A stretch of 5,713 bases of DNA, taken from assembly GCA_003133425.1 (NCBI GenBank), contig PKXI01000438.1:1-5713 (forward strand). Direction: 5' to 3'. Within the stretch, counting starts at the first letter, position 1. The number at the start of each line of letters is the position of its first letter. The translations under genes and the position numbers were made by a program. The notes under the pieces are model-generated. The model ran no database searches. It saw nothing but the letters and a program-made list of their open reading frames with translations, and was not told the origin of the DNA. Origin of the DNA: Acidobacteriaceae bacterium. Lineage in GTDB: Bacteria; Acidobacteriota; Terriglobia; Terriglobales; Acidobacteriaceae. This document shows, piece by piece, positions 1 to 5,598 of the stretch.

Positions 1-2699
1 TCTACGACTACCTGCGCCTGCTCTATGCCTCGATCGGCACTCCTCACTGCCCGAACTGCGGCCGGCCGATTGCCCGCCAGACGGCCGAGCAGATTGTGCA
101 GCGCATTTTTGAGCTTGGACGCGGCGAGCGCGTCACCGTGATGGCGCCCATCGTGCGCGGCCGTAAGGGTGAGTTTAAGGATTTGCTAGATCAGCTTGAT
201 CAGCAAGGCTTTCGCGCCCGCGTGGACGGCGAGTTACGCGACCTCTCAGAACCACTGCTCCTGGACCGGCGCAAGAACCACACGATTGAAGCGATCATTG
301 ACCGGATCCTGCTCAAGCCCTCCGGGGCCGATGCACCGCAACCGCCAGCAGGAAAACCCTCGGTGGAAAAGCGACTTGACCAGGCCGTAACCAAGGCTCT
401 GCAACTTGCCAACGGTCTGGTAGTGGTTGCCATCGCCGGCGGAGAGGAGCAGTTGTTTTCGTCATCGATGGCCTGCCCCGACTGCGGCCTTGACGTGCCC
501 AAACTGGAGCCGCGCAGTTTCAGCTTCAACTCCACATTCGGCGCGTGCCCGGAGTGTCACGGCCTGGGCTCGCTCTACGACCTTGATCCCGCCAAGGTCA
601 TTACCGACTGGTCAAAGCCGCTGCTCGATGGCGGCCTGGGACCCGGTTCGTCTTCGCAATACCTTCTCAAGCTGATCCACCTGGCCGCCGAGCGCTACAA
701 AATTGACCTCAAACTTCCCTTCGAAGACCTGCCGGTGAAGCACCAGCACGTGCTGGTATACGGGCCGCCCAAGAACGAGGCCCCGCGCACCGGTTTTCAC
801 GGCATTCTGACCTATTTGCGCGACAGCATCGACGAAGCCCGCAGCGACGGCTACCGCGAGTACATGATGAACTATATGTCCGCCACGCCCTGCCCGGTTT
901 GCCGCGGCAAAAGGCTGCGGCCGGAGTCTCTGGCGGTAAAGATTGGCGGCCTTTCCATCGCGGATTTCACTGCCCTGCCCCTCAACCGCGCCCTTTCCGC
1001 TGCCATCAACCTGGGCTTTACAGCACGCGAGGCATTGGTGGCGGAGCGGATTCGCCGCGAAGTCGTCGAGCGGCTCGAGTTCCTTTGCGCTGTCGGCCTC
1101 AACTACTTGTCGCTGGATCGCAACGCAACAACGCTTTCCGGCGGCGAGGGGCAACGTATCCGCCTAGCGACGCAAATTGGCTCGCGGCTGCGCGGCGTTC
1201 TCTATGTGCTCGACGAGCCATCCATCGGCCTGCACCAGCGAGACAATAACCGCCTGATTCAGGCCCTCGAAAGGTTGCGCGACCTCGGTAATACCGTGCT
1301 GGTGGTGGAACACGACGAAGAAACCATTCGTCGCGCCGACTACGTGCTCGACTTGGGCCCTGGCGCGGGCCGCCTGGGAGGCTATGTGGTGGCCGAAGGC
1401 ACGCCCGCTCAGATCATGGCTGCTCCTGAATCGCTCACCGGGCGCTATCTCTCCGGTGCCGCCACCATGCTGCATCGCGCCAAGCCCCGGCCACTCACTG
1501 GCAAATGGCTCGTCGTCACCGGCGCCCGCGAACATAACCTGCAGGACGTGACCATTCGCATTCCGCTCGGCGTCATGACCGTGGTCACCGGCGTCAGCGG
1601 CAGCGGCAAGAGCACGCTCATCAACGACATACTGTATCGCTCGCTGGCCAAGTCGATCTATGGCTCGCGCGAGGAGCCAGGCGCGCACGACACATTGAGC
1701 GGCGCCGAGCAGGTTGATAAAGTGGTCCGCATCGACCAGTCGCCCATCGGACGTACTCCGCGCTCCAACCCCGCAACGTACACGCAGGTCTTTTCGCCTA
1801 TCCGCGACCTGTTTGCTATGCTGCCGGAGTCACGCGAACGAGGCTACAAGGCTGGACGGTTCAGTTTCAACGTGACGGGAGGCAGGTGCGAGGCCTGCCA
1901 AGGCGATGGGCAGCGACGCATCGAAATGAATTTTATGCCCGATGTCTATGTGCAATGCGAAGTATGCAACGGGCGCCGTTACAACCAGGAGACGCTGGCC
2001 GTAAAGTTTCACGGCCATTCGATTGCCGACATTCTCGATCTCACCATAGAAGACGCGCTGCCGCTGCTCACGGACGTGCCACAGGTGCGCCAGAAGCTGC
2101 AGACACTGGTGGATGTGGGTCTGGGCTATATTCACCTCGGCCAAAGCGCGACGACGCTCTCCGGCGGCGAGGCACAGCGCATGAAGCTGGCGCGCGAGCT
2201 CTCCAAGCGGCAAACAGGGCGCACACTTTATCTACTGGATGAGCCCACCACCGGCCTCCACTTTGACGATGTGCGGAAGCTGCTCGAGGTACTGCACCGA
2301 CTGGCCGACCTTGGCAACTCAGTCATCATCATCGAGCACAATCTGGACGTCATCCGCAACGCCGACTGGGTTCTTGATCTTGGTCCCGAGGGCGGCGAAG
2401 ACGGCGGCCGGGTGGTGGGCGAAGGCCGGCCGGCTAAGATTGCCGCAACACCTGGCTCGTACACCGGACAGTTCCTCATGCGGTATTACAGTTCAAGCGA
2501 CGGCCGGTTGGTGAAGGCCCAGTTCGACGAAGATGTACTATCGGTAGCAACGGGCAGCGAAACCGGTGAAGGCATGCCTCCATTGCAACCGGCCGAATCG
2601 GGTTTACCCGCTGCAACAGCCTCAAAGACGAAGCGCTCGGGTCAACAGAAAGCCTCCAAAGGAGCAACACCCTGGAAGAAGAAAACGGGCCGCCCATAA
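1..2699 (+). CDS. uvrA: UvrA, excinuclease ABC subunit A (5' truncated by window edge)
   Basis: UvrA is the damage-recognition ATPase of nucleotide excision repair; as a cytoplasmic dimer it loads UvrB onto lesions. The frame is open from base 3, and the first codons read YDYLRLLYASIGTPHC, matching UvrA about 105 residues in, so the N-terminus with the first Walker A is outside the window. A GTG at 96 is internal, not the start. Visible in order: CPNC at 48-59; the UvrB-binding-type segment KNHTIEAIIDRI near 276-311; zinc module I (cysteines at 474, 483, 546, 555); CPVC at 891-902; ABC signature LSGGEGQ at 1134-1154; Walker B VLDEPSIGLH near 1206; second Walker A GVSGSGKST at 1590-1616; zinc module II (cysteines at 1887, 1896, 1956, 1965); second signature LSGGEAQ at 2157-2177; Walker B LLDEPTTGLH near 2232. 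All key residues present look intact. After FLMRYY comes a lysine-rich tail of about 69 residues (from 2490) beyond the E. coli end point. Identification is essentially certain. Confidence 0.98.
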   Translation, partial: YDYLRLLYASIGTPHCPNCGRPIARQTAEQIVQRIFELGRGERVTVMAPIVRGRKGEFKDLLDQLDQQGFRARVDGELRDLSEPLLLDRRKNHTIEAIIDRILLKPSGADAPQPPAGKPSVEKRLDQAVTKALQLANGLVVVAIAGGEEQLFSSSMACPDCGLDVPKLEPRSFSFNSTFGACPECHGLGSLYDLDPAKVITDWSKPLLDGGLGPGSSSQYLLKLIHLAAERYKIDLKLPFEDLPVKHQHVLVYGPPKNEAPRTGFHGILTYLRDSIDEARSDGYREYMMNYMSATPCPVCRGKRLRPESLAVKIGGLSIADFTALPLNRALSAAINLGFTAREALVAERIRREVVERLEFLCAVGLNYLSLDRNATTLSGGEGQRIRLATQIGSRLRGVLYVLDEPSIGLHQRDNNRLIQALERLRDLGNTVLVVEHDEETIRRADYVLDLGPGAGRLGGYVVAEGTPAQIMAAPESLTGRYLSGAATMLHRAKPRPLTGKWLVVTGAREHNLQDVTIRIPLGVMTVVTGVSGSGKSTLINDILYRSLAKSIYGSREEPGAHDTLSGAEQVDKVVRIDQSPIGRTPRSNPATYTQVFSPIRDLFAMLPESRERGYKAGRFSFNVTGGRCEACQGDGQRRIEMNFMPDVYVQCEVCNGRRYNQETLAVKFHGHSIADILDLTIEDALPLLTDVPQVRQKLQTLVDVGLGYIHLGQSATTLSGGEAQRMKLARELSKRQTGRTLYLLDEPTTGLHFDDVRKLLEVLHRLADLGNSVIIIEHNLDVIRNADWVLDLGPEGGEDGGRVVGEGRPAKIAATPGSYTGQFLMRYYSSSDGRLVKAQFDEDVLSVATGSETGEGMPPLQPAESGLPAATASKTKRSGQQKASKGATPWKKKTGRP

Positions 2700-2704
2700 A
2701 CAGC

Positions 2705-3769
2705 TTGCCCAAGGGCGATCTCGATCACGAGCCCGGCCTCGAACCGCCCCACCCGGAAGGCCCCGGTGAGCGCGCTGAGACGCATGTCTCCAATGCTGCG
2801 CCCTCTGGGGAGTGGAAGCCGGACACAGGTGCGCTGCTGGCGCCGCCTGCGGTGTTTGAGAGCCCCTCATTCGATCAGCCAAATCCCGAACCGCAAAACA
2901 GCTCGCCCGTTGGCGAACAGCCCATATTCCAGTCGTATTACCAGCCGGAGATCCGGCCGCCAGCACGCATTCCACATCTAGGCCACTTGGCGATTCTTGG
3001 GGTGTTTGCCTTCTTCGGGCTCCTTTGCGCCAGCGTCCTGATCAGGTCGGCCCTCTACTTTCATCTTTTCGGCGTTGCGACCCTTCAAAAGGCAATTACC
3101 GACATCCATTACACGCTCGGCAGCGAGGCGACTCTCTACCTGTTTACGTTTGGCGCTTGCGTGCTATTCTTCCCGCTCATCTGGCATAACGGCTTCTTTG
3201 CAGGACTGCAGTGGAACGGCGCAATCGCGCTGCGGCTGCGCAAACAACTCTTCTTTACAGCAGCGATCTGCTTTGTGCTTGCCTTGATCGACAGTTTCCT
3301 GCTTCCCGGCCCCACCGATACACCCATCGACAAGATCTTTCGCGCTCCTGGAGCAGCTTGGCTTCTGTTCGCATTCGGAGTCACATTGGCCCCATTTTTT
3401 GAAGAAATGATCTTTAGGGGTTTTCTACTTCCTGCCCTATGCACTGCCTGCGACTGGATAAACGAAAAGACCACGGGCGCGCCAGTGCGCCCGCTCGACG
3501 AGAACGGCCAGCCACAATGGTCCCTCAACGCCATGGCCATCGCTTCTGTTCTCACCAGCCTTCCTTTCGCAGGCATGCACGCTGCCCAGACCGGATATTC
3601 CCTGGGCCCGTTTCTTCTTCTGGTTGGTGTAAGCCTTGTACTTTGCTGGGCGCGGCTCAGCACACGCTCGCTGGCTGCCAGCGTAATGGTGCACGCGTCT
3701 TACAACTTCCTGCTCTTTTCCATCATGATGCTCGGCACCGGCGGCTTCCGGCACTTGGAGAGAATGTAA
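2705..3769 (+). CDS. CPBP-family (Rce1/CAAX-protease-like) glutamic intramembrane protease
   Basis: The 354-residue product looks like a multi-pass membrane protease of the CPBP (Abi, CAAX prenyl protease 2) family, whose active site lies inside the membrane. Family motifs are all present: FFEEMIFRGF with E233, E234 and R238; a histidine at 292 in FAGMH; and HASYN with H330 and N334. Hydrophobic stretches near 93-123, 142-160, 181-200, 217-247, 274-291, 301-316 and 323-343 suggest six to eight membrane spans. Residues 1-90 are hydrophilic, rich in P, E and S, and probably disordered. The start is uncertain: TTG at 2705, five bases after the uvrA stop, is the most upstream usual NTG start other than CTG after the in-frame stop at 2567, and no well-spaced Shine-Dalgarno precedes it. 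GTG at 2852 is an alternative; the first in-frame ATG lies inside the EEMIFR motif, so it cannot be the start. Closeness to uvrA suggests co-transcription and coupled translation. The substrate cannot be inferred. Confidence 0.88.
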   Translation: MPKGDLDHEPGLEPPHPEGPGERAETHVSNAAPSGEWKPDTGALLAPPAVFESPSFDQPNPEPQNSSPVGEQPIFQSYYQPEIRPPARIPHLGHLAILGVFAFFGLLCASVLIRSALYFHLFGVATLQKAITDIHYTLGSEATLYLFTFGACVLFFPLIWHNGFFAGLQWNGAIALRLRKQLFFTAAICFVLALIDSFLLPGPTDTPIDKIFRAPGAAWLLFAFGVTLAPFFEEMIFRGFLLPALCTACDWINEKTTGAPVRPLDENGQPQWSLNAMAIASVLTSLPFAGMHAAQTGYSLGPFLLLVGVSLVLCWARLSTRSLAASVMVHASYNFLLFSIMMLGTGGFRHLERM

Positions 3770-3770
3770 A

Positions 3771-3800
3771 AGAACGGCGGCCAGCGTTAGCCGGCGTTCT
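3771..3800. other. Imperfect inverted repeat just after the protease stop
   Basis: AGAACGGCGGC (3771-3781) and GCCGGCGTTCT (3790-3800) form an 11-position stem with one mismatch and an 8-base loop, two bases after the protease stop codon. On the plus strand no T-run follows, so it is not a canonical intrinsic terminator in that direction, though it may mark or protect the 3' end of the uvrA-protease mRNA. On the minus strand it is followed by TTTTA, but no minus-strand gene is nearby to be terminated. Confidence 0.4.
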
Positions 3801-3864
3801 GGCAAATTTGCCTGTTCAAGGGAGCCCCGCCACTTCTCCACAAGCCAGGCTTGTAGATCAGGGC

Positions 3865-3890
3865 TAAAGGCCGGAAGCTGCCTTTACAAT
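3865..3890 (+). promoter_or_regulatory. Putative pyrE promoter -10 box overlapped by a dyad
   Basis: TACAAT at 3885-3890 matches the bacterial -10 consensus at five of six positions and ends eight bases before the pyrE ATG. No good -35 hexamer lies 16-18 bases upstream. A perfect inverted repeat, TAAAGGC (3865-3871) and GCCTTTA (3880-3886) with an 8-base spacer, shares two bases with this box. A dyad there could be an operator, or a hairpin in a longer transcript that starts upstream. Both the promoter and the operator roles are inferred from sequence alone. Confidence 0.4.
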
Positions 3891-3898
3891 CAACTTCA

Positions 3899-4498
3899 AT
3901 GACCACGCCAACTCACGCCCAGCAATTGCTCTCTCTCCTCGCCCGCATCAGCTTCCGTCTCGGGGAGTTCAAGCTATCCTCCGGCAGCACCAGCGATTAC
4001 TACATCGACTGCCGCACCACAACGCTGCACGCCGAAGGTGGGCGCCTTACCGGGCACGCGATTCTCGAACTGTTGGAAATGAACGGCATCAAGGCCGAGG
4101 CCGTGGGCGGGCTGACTCTGGGCGCGGACCCGATCGTCTGCAACGTGGCAACCGCCAGCGCCTGGCGCGCAATTTCAAATCCCGGCGCTCCCCTGCTGCA
4201 CGGATTCCTGGTCCGCAAGGCCGAGAAGGCCCACGGCACCGGACGCCGCATTGAGGGCTTCTGCCGCGAAGGCGCGCGCGTGGTGATTGTGGATGACGTC
4301 TGCACCACCGGCAGCTCGACCATCAACGCCCTTGAGGCCGCACGTGAGGCCGGCATGACCGTAATTGCCGTTGTCTGCATTGTGGAGCGCGAAGAAGCCA
4401 ATGGGAGGCCAGCAGTGGAGGCTGCCGCAGGCGGCGCCCCATTTCTCAGGCTCTTCTCGGCCAACGACGTTCGCGCTGAACACATTCGCCAGCAATAG
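3899..4498 (+). CDS. pyrE: Orotate phosphoribosyltransferase
   Basis: This enzyme converts orotate and PRPP to orotidine 5'-monophosphate and pyrophosphate, the fifth step of de novo pyrimidine (UMP) synthesis, in the cytoplasm. The 199-residue length is usual for bacterial PyrE. Recognisable elements are SSGSTSDYYIDCR at residues 27-39; GGLTLGADPI at 70-79; the flexible catalytic loop VRKAEKAHGTGRRIEG at 105-120, with lysines 107 and 110 and histidine 112; and the PRPP-binding motif VVIVDDVCTTGSS at 128-140, with the paired aspartates D132 and D133. The ATG at 3899 fits the family N-terminus but has no Shine-Dalgarno sequence before it; instead a TACAAT box lies eight bases upstream, suggesting a leaderless mRNA. 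The gene lies about 130 bp after the protease gene on the same strand, and converges with the OmpA-lipoprotein gene. No other pyrimidine gene is in the window. Confidence 0.97.
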   Translation: MTTPTHAQQLLSLLARISFRLGEFKLSSGSTSDYYIDCRTTTLHAEGGRLTGHAILELLEMNGIKAEAVGGLTLGADPIVCNVATASAWRAISNPGAPLLHGFLVRKAEKAHGTGRRIEGFCREGARVVIVDDVCTTGSSTINALEAAREAGMTVIAVVCIVEREEANGRPAVEAAAGGAPFLRLFSANDVRAEHIRQQ

Positions 4499-4522
4499 CG
4501 GATGACCTAAACGAACTCCTGA

Positions 4523-4539
4523 CAGGGAAATCCTCCCTG
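4523..4539. repeat. Small inverted repeat downstream of pyrE
   Basis: CAGGGA (4523-4528) and TCCCTG (4534-4539) form a perfect 6-bp stem with a 5-base loop, 24 bases after the pyrE stop. No T-run follows on the plus strand, so it is weak as a terminator by itself. It may act with the larger hairpin at 4553-4583 to end or stabilise the pyrE transcript. Confidence 0.3.
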
Positions 4540-4552
4540 CCCGAAACATAAA

Positions 4553-4583
4553 GAGGGCCGGTTCGCGATGCGAACCGGCCCTC
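4553..4583 (-). terminator. Intrinsic terminator between convergent pyrE and OmpA-lipoprotein genes
   Basis: GAGGGCCGGTTCGC (4553-4566) and GCGAACCGGCCCTC (4570-4583) form a perfect 14-bp, very GC-rich stem with a 3-base loop. Read on the minus strand the hairpin is followed at once by TTTATGTTT, the T-rich tail of a Rho-independent terminator, 43 bases past the lipoprotein stop. On the plus strand no T-run follows, so for pyrE it can act only as a structural block. A weaker 6-bp stem (ACCCGC 4587-4592 with GCGGGT 4604-4609) lies between it and the lipoprotein stop. Confidence 0.85.
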
Positions 4584-4626
4584 GGGACCCGCTAATCACA
4601 GGCGCGGGTAAGACCCTTTTCAGCAG

Positions 4627-5358
4627 TTACCGTCCAGAACCCTGGTTTGACGCGGACTGAGGGTTCTGATCGCTCATGTTCGAGAGCAGCTGCACTTCTA
4701 CGCGCCGGTTCTGCTTCCGTCCATCAGCGGTGGTATTCGGTGCCACTTCATGATCCTTACCAATGCCGATCAGGTAGAACCTGTGCGCTGCAACTCCGTA
4801 ATTGGCAGCCAGGTACTGGACTACCGCATCCGCGCGGCGCTGGCTCAGGTCATAGTTGTACTGGACAGACCCGGTTGAGTCTGTCCCGCCCGTCACCTCA
4901 AGAATGTAGCTCTTGGCAGAACCAAGCGAGGCGGCGAAGGTGTCCAACTGTTCCTTGTCATCTTTGGTAAGCATCGCCTTGTCAAAGCCGAAGGTTACCG
5001 AGACATCGGCCACCTGCTTGTATTGGTCGAGCCCCTTCACAACGCTGTCCAGCGAATCGGCCCGGTGAACGGCCTCATTGGCTGCGGTCTCAGCCTGAGT
5101 GGCTGCCTGACTCGCGCTCTGCGCGTTCTGGGTGGCTGTGTCCGCCGCACCCTGCGCAGTGGTGATTCCCGCCTGGGCCCGGCTGTCCACTTCGTGAATC
5201 TGTTGGTTGTTTGCTGAGGTCTTCCTGTCTAATTGGTCGGTGTGTTCCACCAGGGGGGTCGTCTGCGTCCGCACATAATTCTTTGTGGCGCATCCGCTCA
5301 CGCCAGCTACCGCCAACGCCGCTGCCATCCAAACAAATCCAAAGCGATTCATAGTCAT
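4627..5358 (-). CDS. OmpA-domain outer-membrane lipoprotein with alanine-heptad coiled coil
   Basis: The 243-residue product is probably a lipid-anchored outer-membrane protein that grips peptidoglycan, like Pal. Residues 1-22 form a lipoprotein signal peptide (MNRFGFVWMAAALAVAGV) ending in the lipobox VSGC, with C23 as the lipidated residue. Residues 64-112 form seven alanine-rich heptads with I/A/V/L at two core positions (65/68, 72/75, 79/82, 86/89, 93/96, 100/103, 107/110), an alanine-zipper coiled coil. Residues 118-226 are an OmpA C-terminal domain: VTFGFDKAML, GGTDSTG, YNYDLSQRRADAVVQYL and RKQNRRVEV. D160 and R175 have the 15-residue spacing of the known diaminopimelate-binding Asp/Arg pair of this family. 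The histidine usual in GHTD is glycine here. The tail after 226 is S/N/Q-rich. ATG at 5358 is preferred over ATG at 5352 because AAGGA lies 7 bases upstream of it. The gene has its own leader and terminator and seems monocistronic. It is not named pal because no Tol genes are adjacent. Confidence 0.92.
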   Translation of the reverse strand: MTMNRFGFVWMAAALAVAGVSGCATKNYVRTQTTPLVEHTDQLDRKTSANNQQIHEVDSRAQAGITTAQGAADTATQNAQSASQAATQAETAANEAVHRADSLDSVVKGLDQYKQVADVSVTFGFDKAMLTKDDKEQLDTFAASLGSAKSYILEVTGGTDSTGSVQYNYDLSQRRADAVVQYLAANYGVAAHRFYLIGIGKDHEVAPNTTADGRKQNRRVEVQLLSNMSDQNPQSASNQGSGR

Positions 5359-5365
5359 TATCCTG

Positions 5366-5375
5366 TCCTTCTCCT
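5366..5375 (-). promoter_or_regulatory. Ribosome binding site of the OmpA-lipoprotein gene
   Basis: On the minus strand this reads AGGAGAAGGA. AAGGA ends 7 bases before ATG 5358 and AGGAG ends 12 bases before it, so the first ATG is favoured over the one two codons later. The strong site contrasts with pyrE and the protease gene, which have none. Confidence 0.75.
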
Positions 5376-5376
5376 C

Positions 5377-5430
5377 TGCCGGCTGGCAATCAGCCAGGCA
5401 ACACGCGCGGAGAGGGGTTCATCCTCTCGC
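5377..5430 (-). promoter_or_regulatory. Two consecutive hairpins in the lipoprotein 5' leader
   Basis: Read on the minus strand, GAGAGG (5428-5423) pairs perfectly with CCTCTC (5415-5410) around a 7-base loop. Then TGCC (5400-5397) plus GGCTG (5395-5391) pairs with CAGCC (5385-5381) plus GGCA (5380-5377), a 9-bp stem with one bulged T. The second stem ends one base before the ribosome binding site. Such structures could stabilise the mRNA or modulate translation, as in leaders of other abundant outer-membrane proteins, but a regulatory role is inference. Confidence 0.4.
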
Positions 5431-5598
5431 CTATGAGTTAGCACCTCGGATGCCATTCGGGATTATTCGGCTAAGTGGACTGAATAAGATGCTTTGCAAG
5501 AATTCATTCAAGTGGATCCTTATCCTCGGAGTGTGTAGCTTTTACACGGTCTGGTAAGGATTGCGCAGTTTTACCACAATTAGAGCAGAGTTCGCACG

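Larger units (their letters stand above)
5359..5598. other. Divergent intergenic region
   Basis: This stretch of about 240 bases separates the lipoprotein gene from the divergent reading frame at the right edge and is visibly more AT-rich in its middle than the flanking genes. It holds the lipoprotein leader near 5359-5430 and should hold promoters for both directions. I found no convincing paired -35 and -10 boxes. Weak candidates are TTGCAA on the minus strand at 5499-5494 and TAAGAT on the plus strand at 5485-5490. Other signals are a small dyad GTGTA/TACAC at 5533-5547 and two copies of ATTCGG ten bases apart (5455, 5465). No tRNA-like cloverleaf was seen. Confidence 0.5.

Noticed and set aside
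96..98. GTG as a start codon for uvrA
   Set aside because: The frame is open and clearly UvrA-like upstream to base 3, so this is an internal valine codon.
612..1154. Minus-strand open frame of 180 codons inside uvrA
   Set aside because: It lies wholly within strongly conserved uvrA sequence, has no family-like motifs, and is expected from GC-rich codon use on the other strand.
1134..1154. LSGGEGQ in place of LSGGEAQ in the first ABC signature of UvrA
   Set aside because: A conservative change at a position that tolerates small residues; the SGG core is intact, so it is not evidence of lost function.
1164..1688. Minus-strand open frame of 174 codons inside uvrA
   Set aside because: It is antisense to the ABC signature, Walker B and Walker A region of uvrA, and its product shows no recognisable domain.
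3136..3841. Two minus-strand open frames opposite the protease gene
   Set aside because: The plus-strand frame carries all CPBP motifs and membrane spans; the antisense products look random in composition.
4000..4549. Minus-strand frames opposite pyrE
   Set aside because: pyrE is unambiguous on the plus strand, and these are shadows of it.
4627..5358. Naming the OmpA-domain lipoprotein pal
   Set aside because: No tolA, tolB or ybgF neighbours are present, and the long alanine-zipper spacer is unlike classical Pal, so only the domain-level call is supported.
5455..5470. Two ATTCGG copies spaced ten bases apart upstream of the lipoprotein gene
   Set aside because: Six-base repeats of two copies are expected by chance in a region this size, and there is no third exact copy.
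5285..5557. Plus-strand 90-codon frame overlapping the lipoprotein start
   Set aside because: It begins antisense to the lipoprotein signal-peptide region, lacks a ribosome binding site, and covers the leader hairpins. Only its last 22 codons are mentioned separately as a weak small-ORF candidate.
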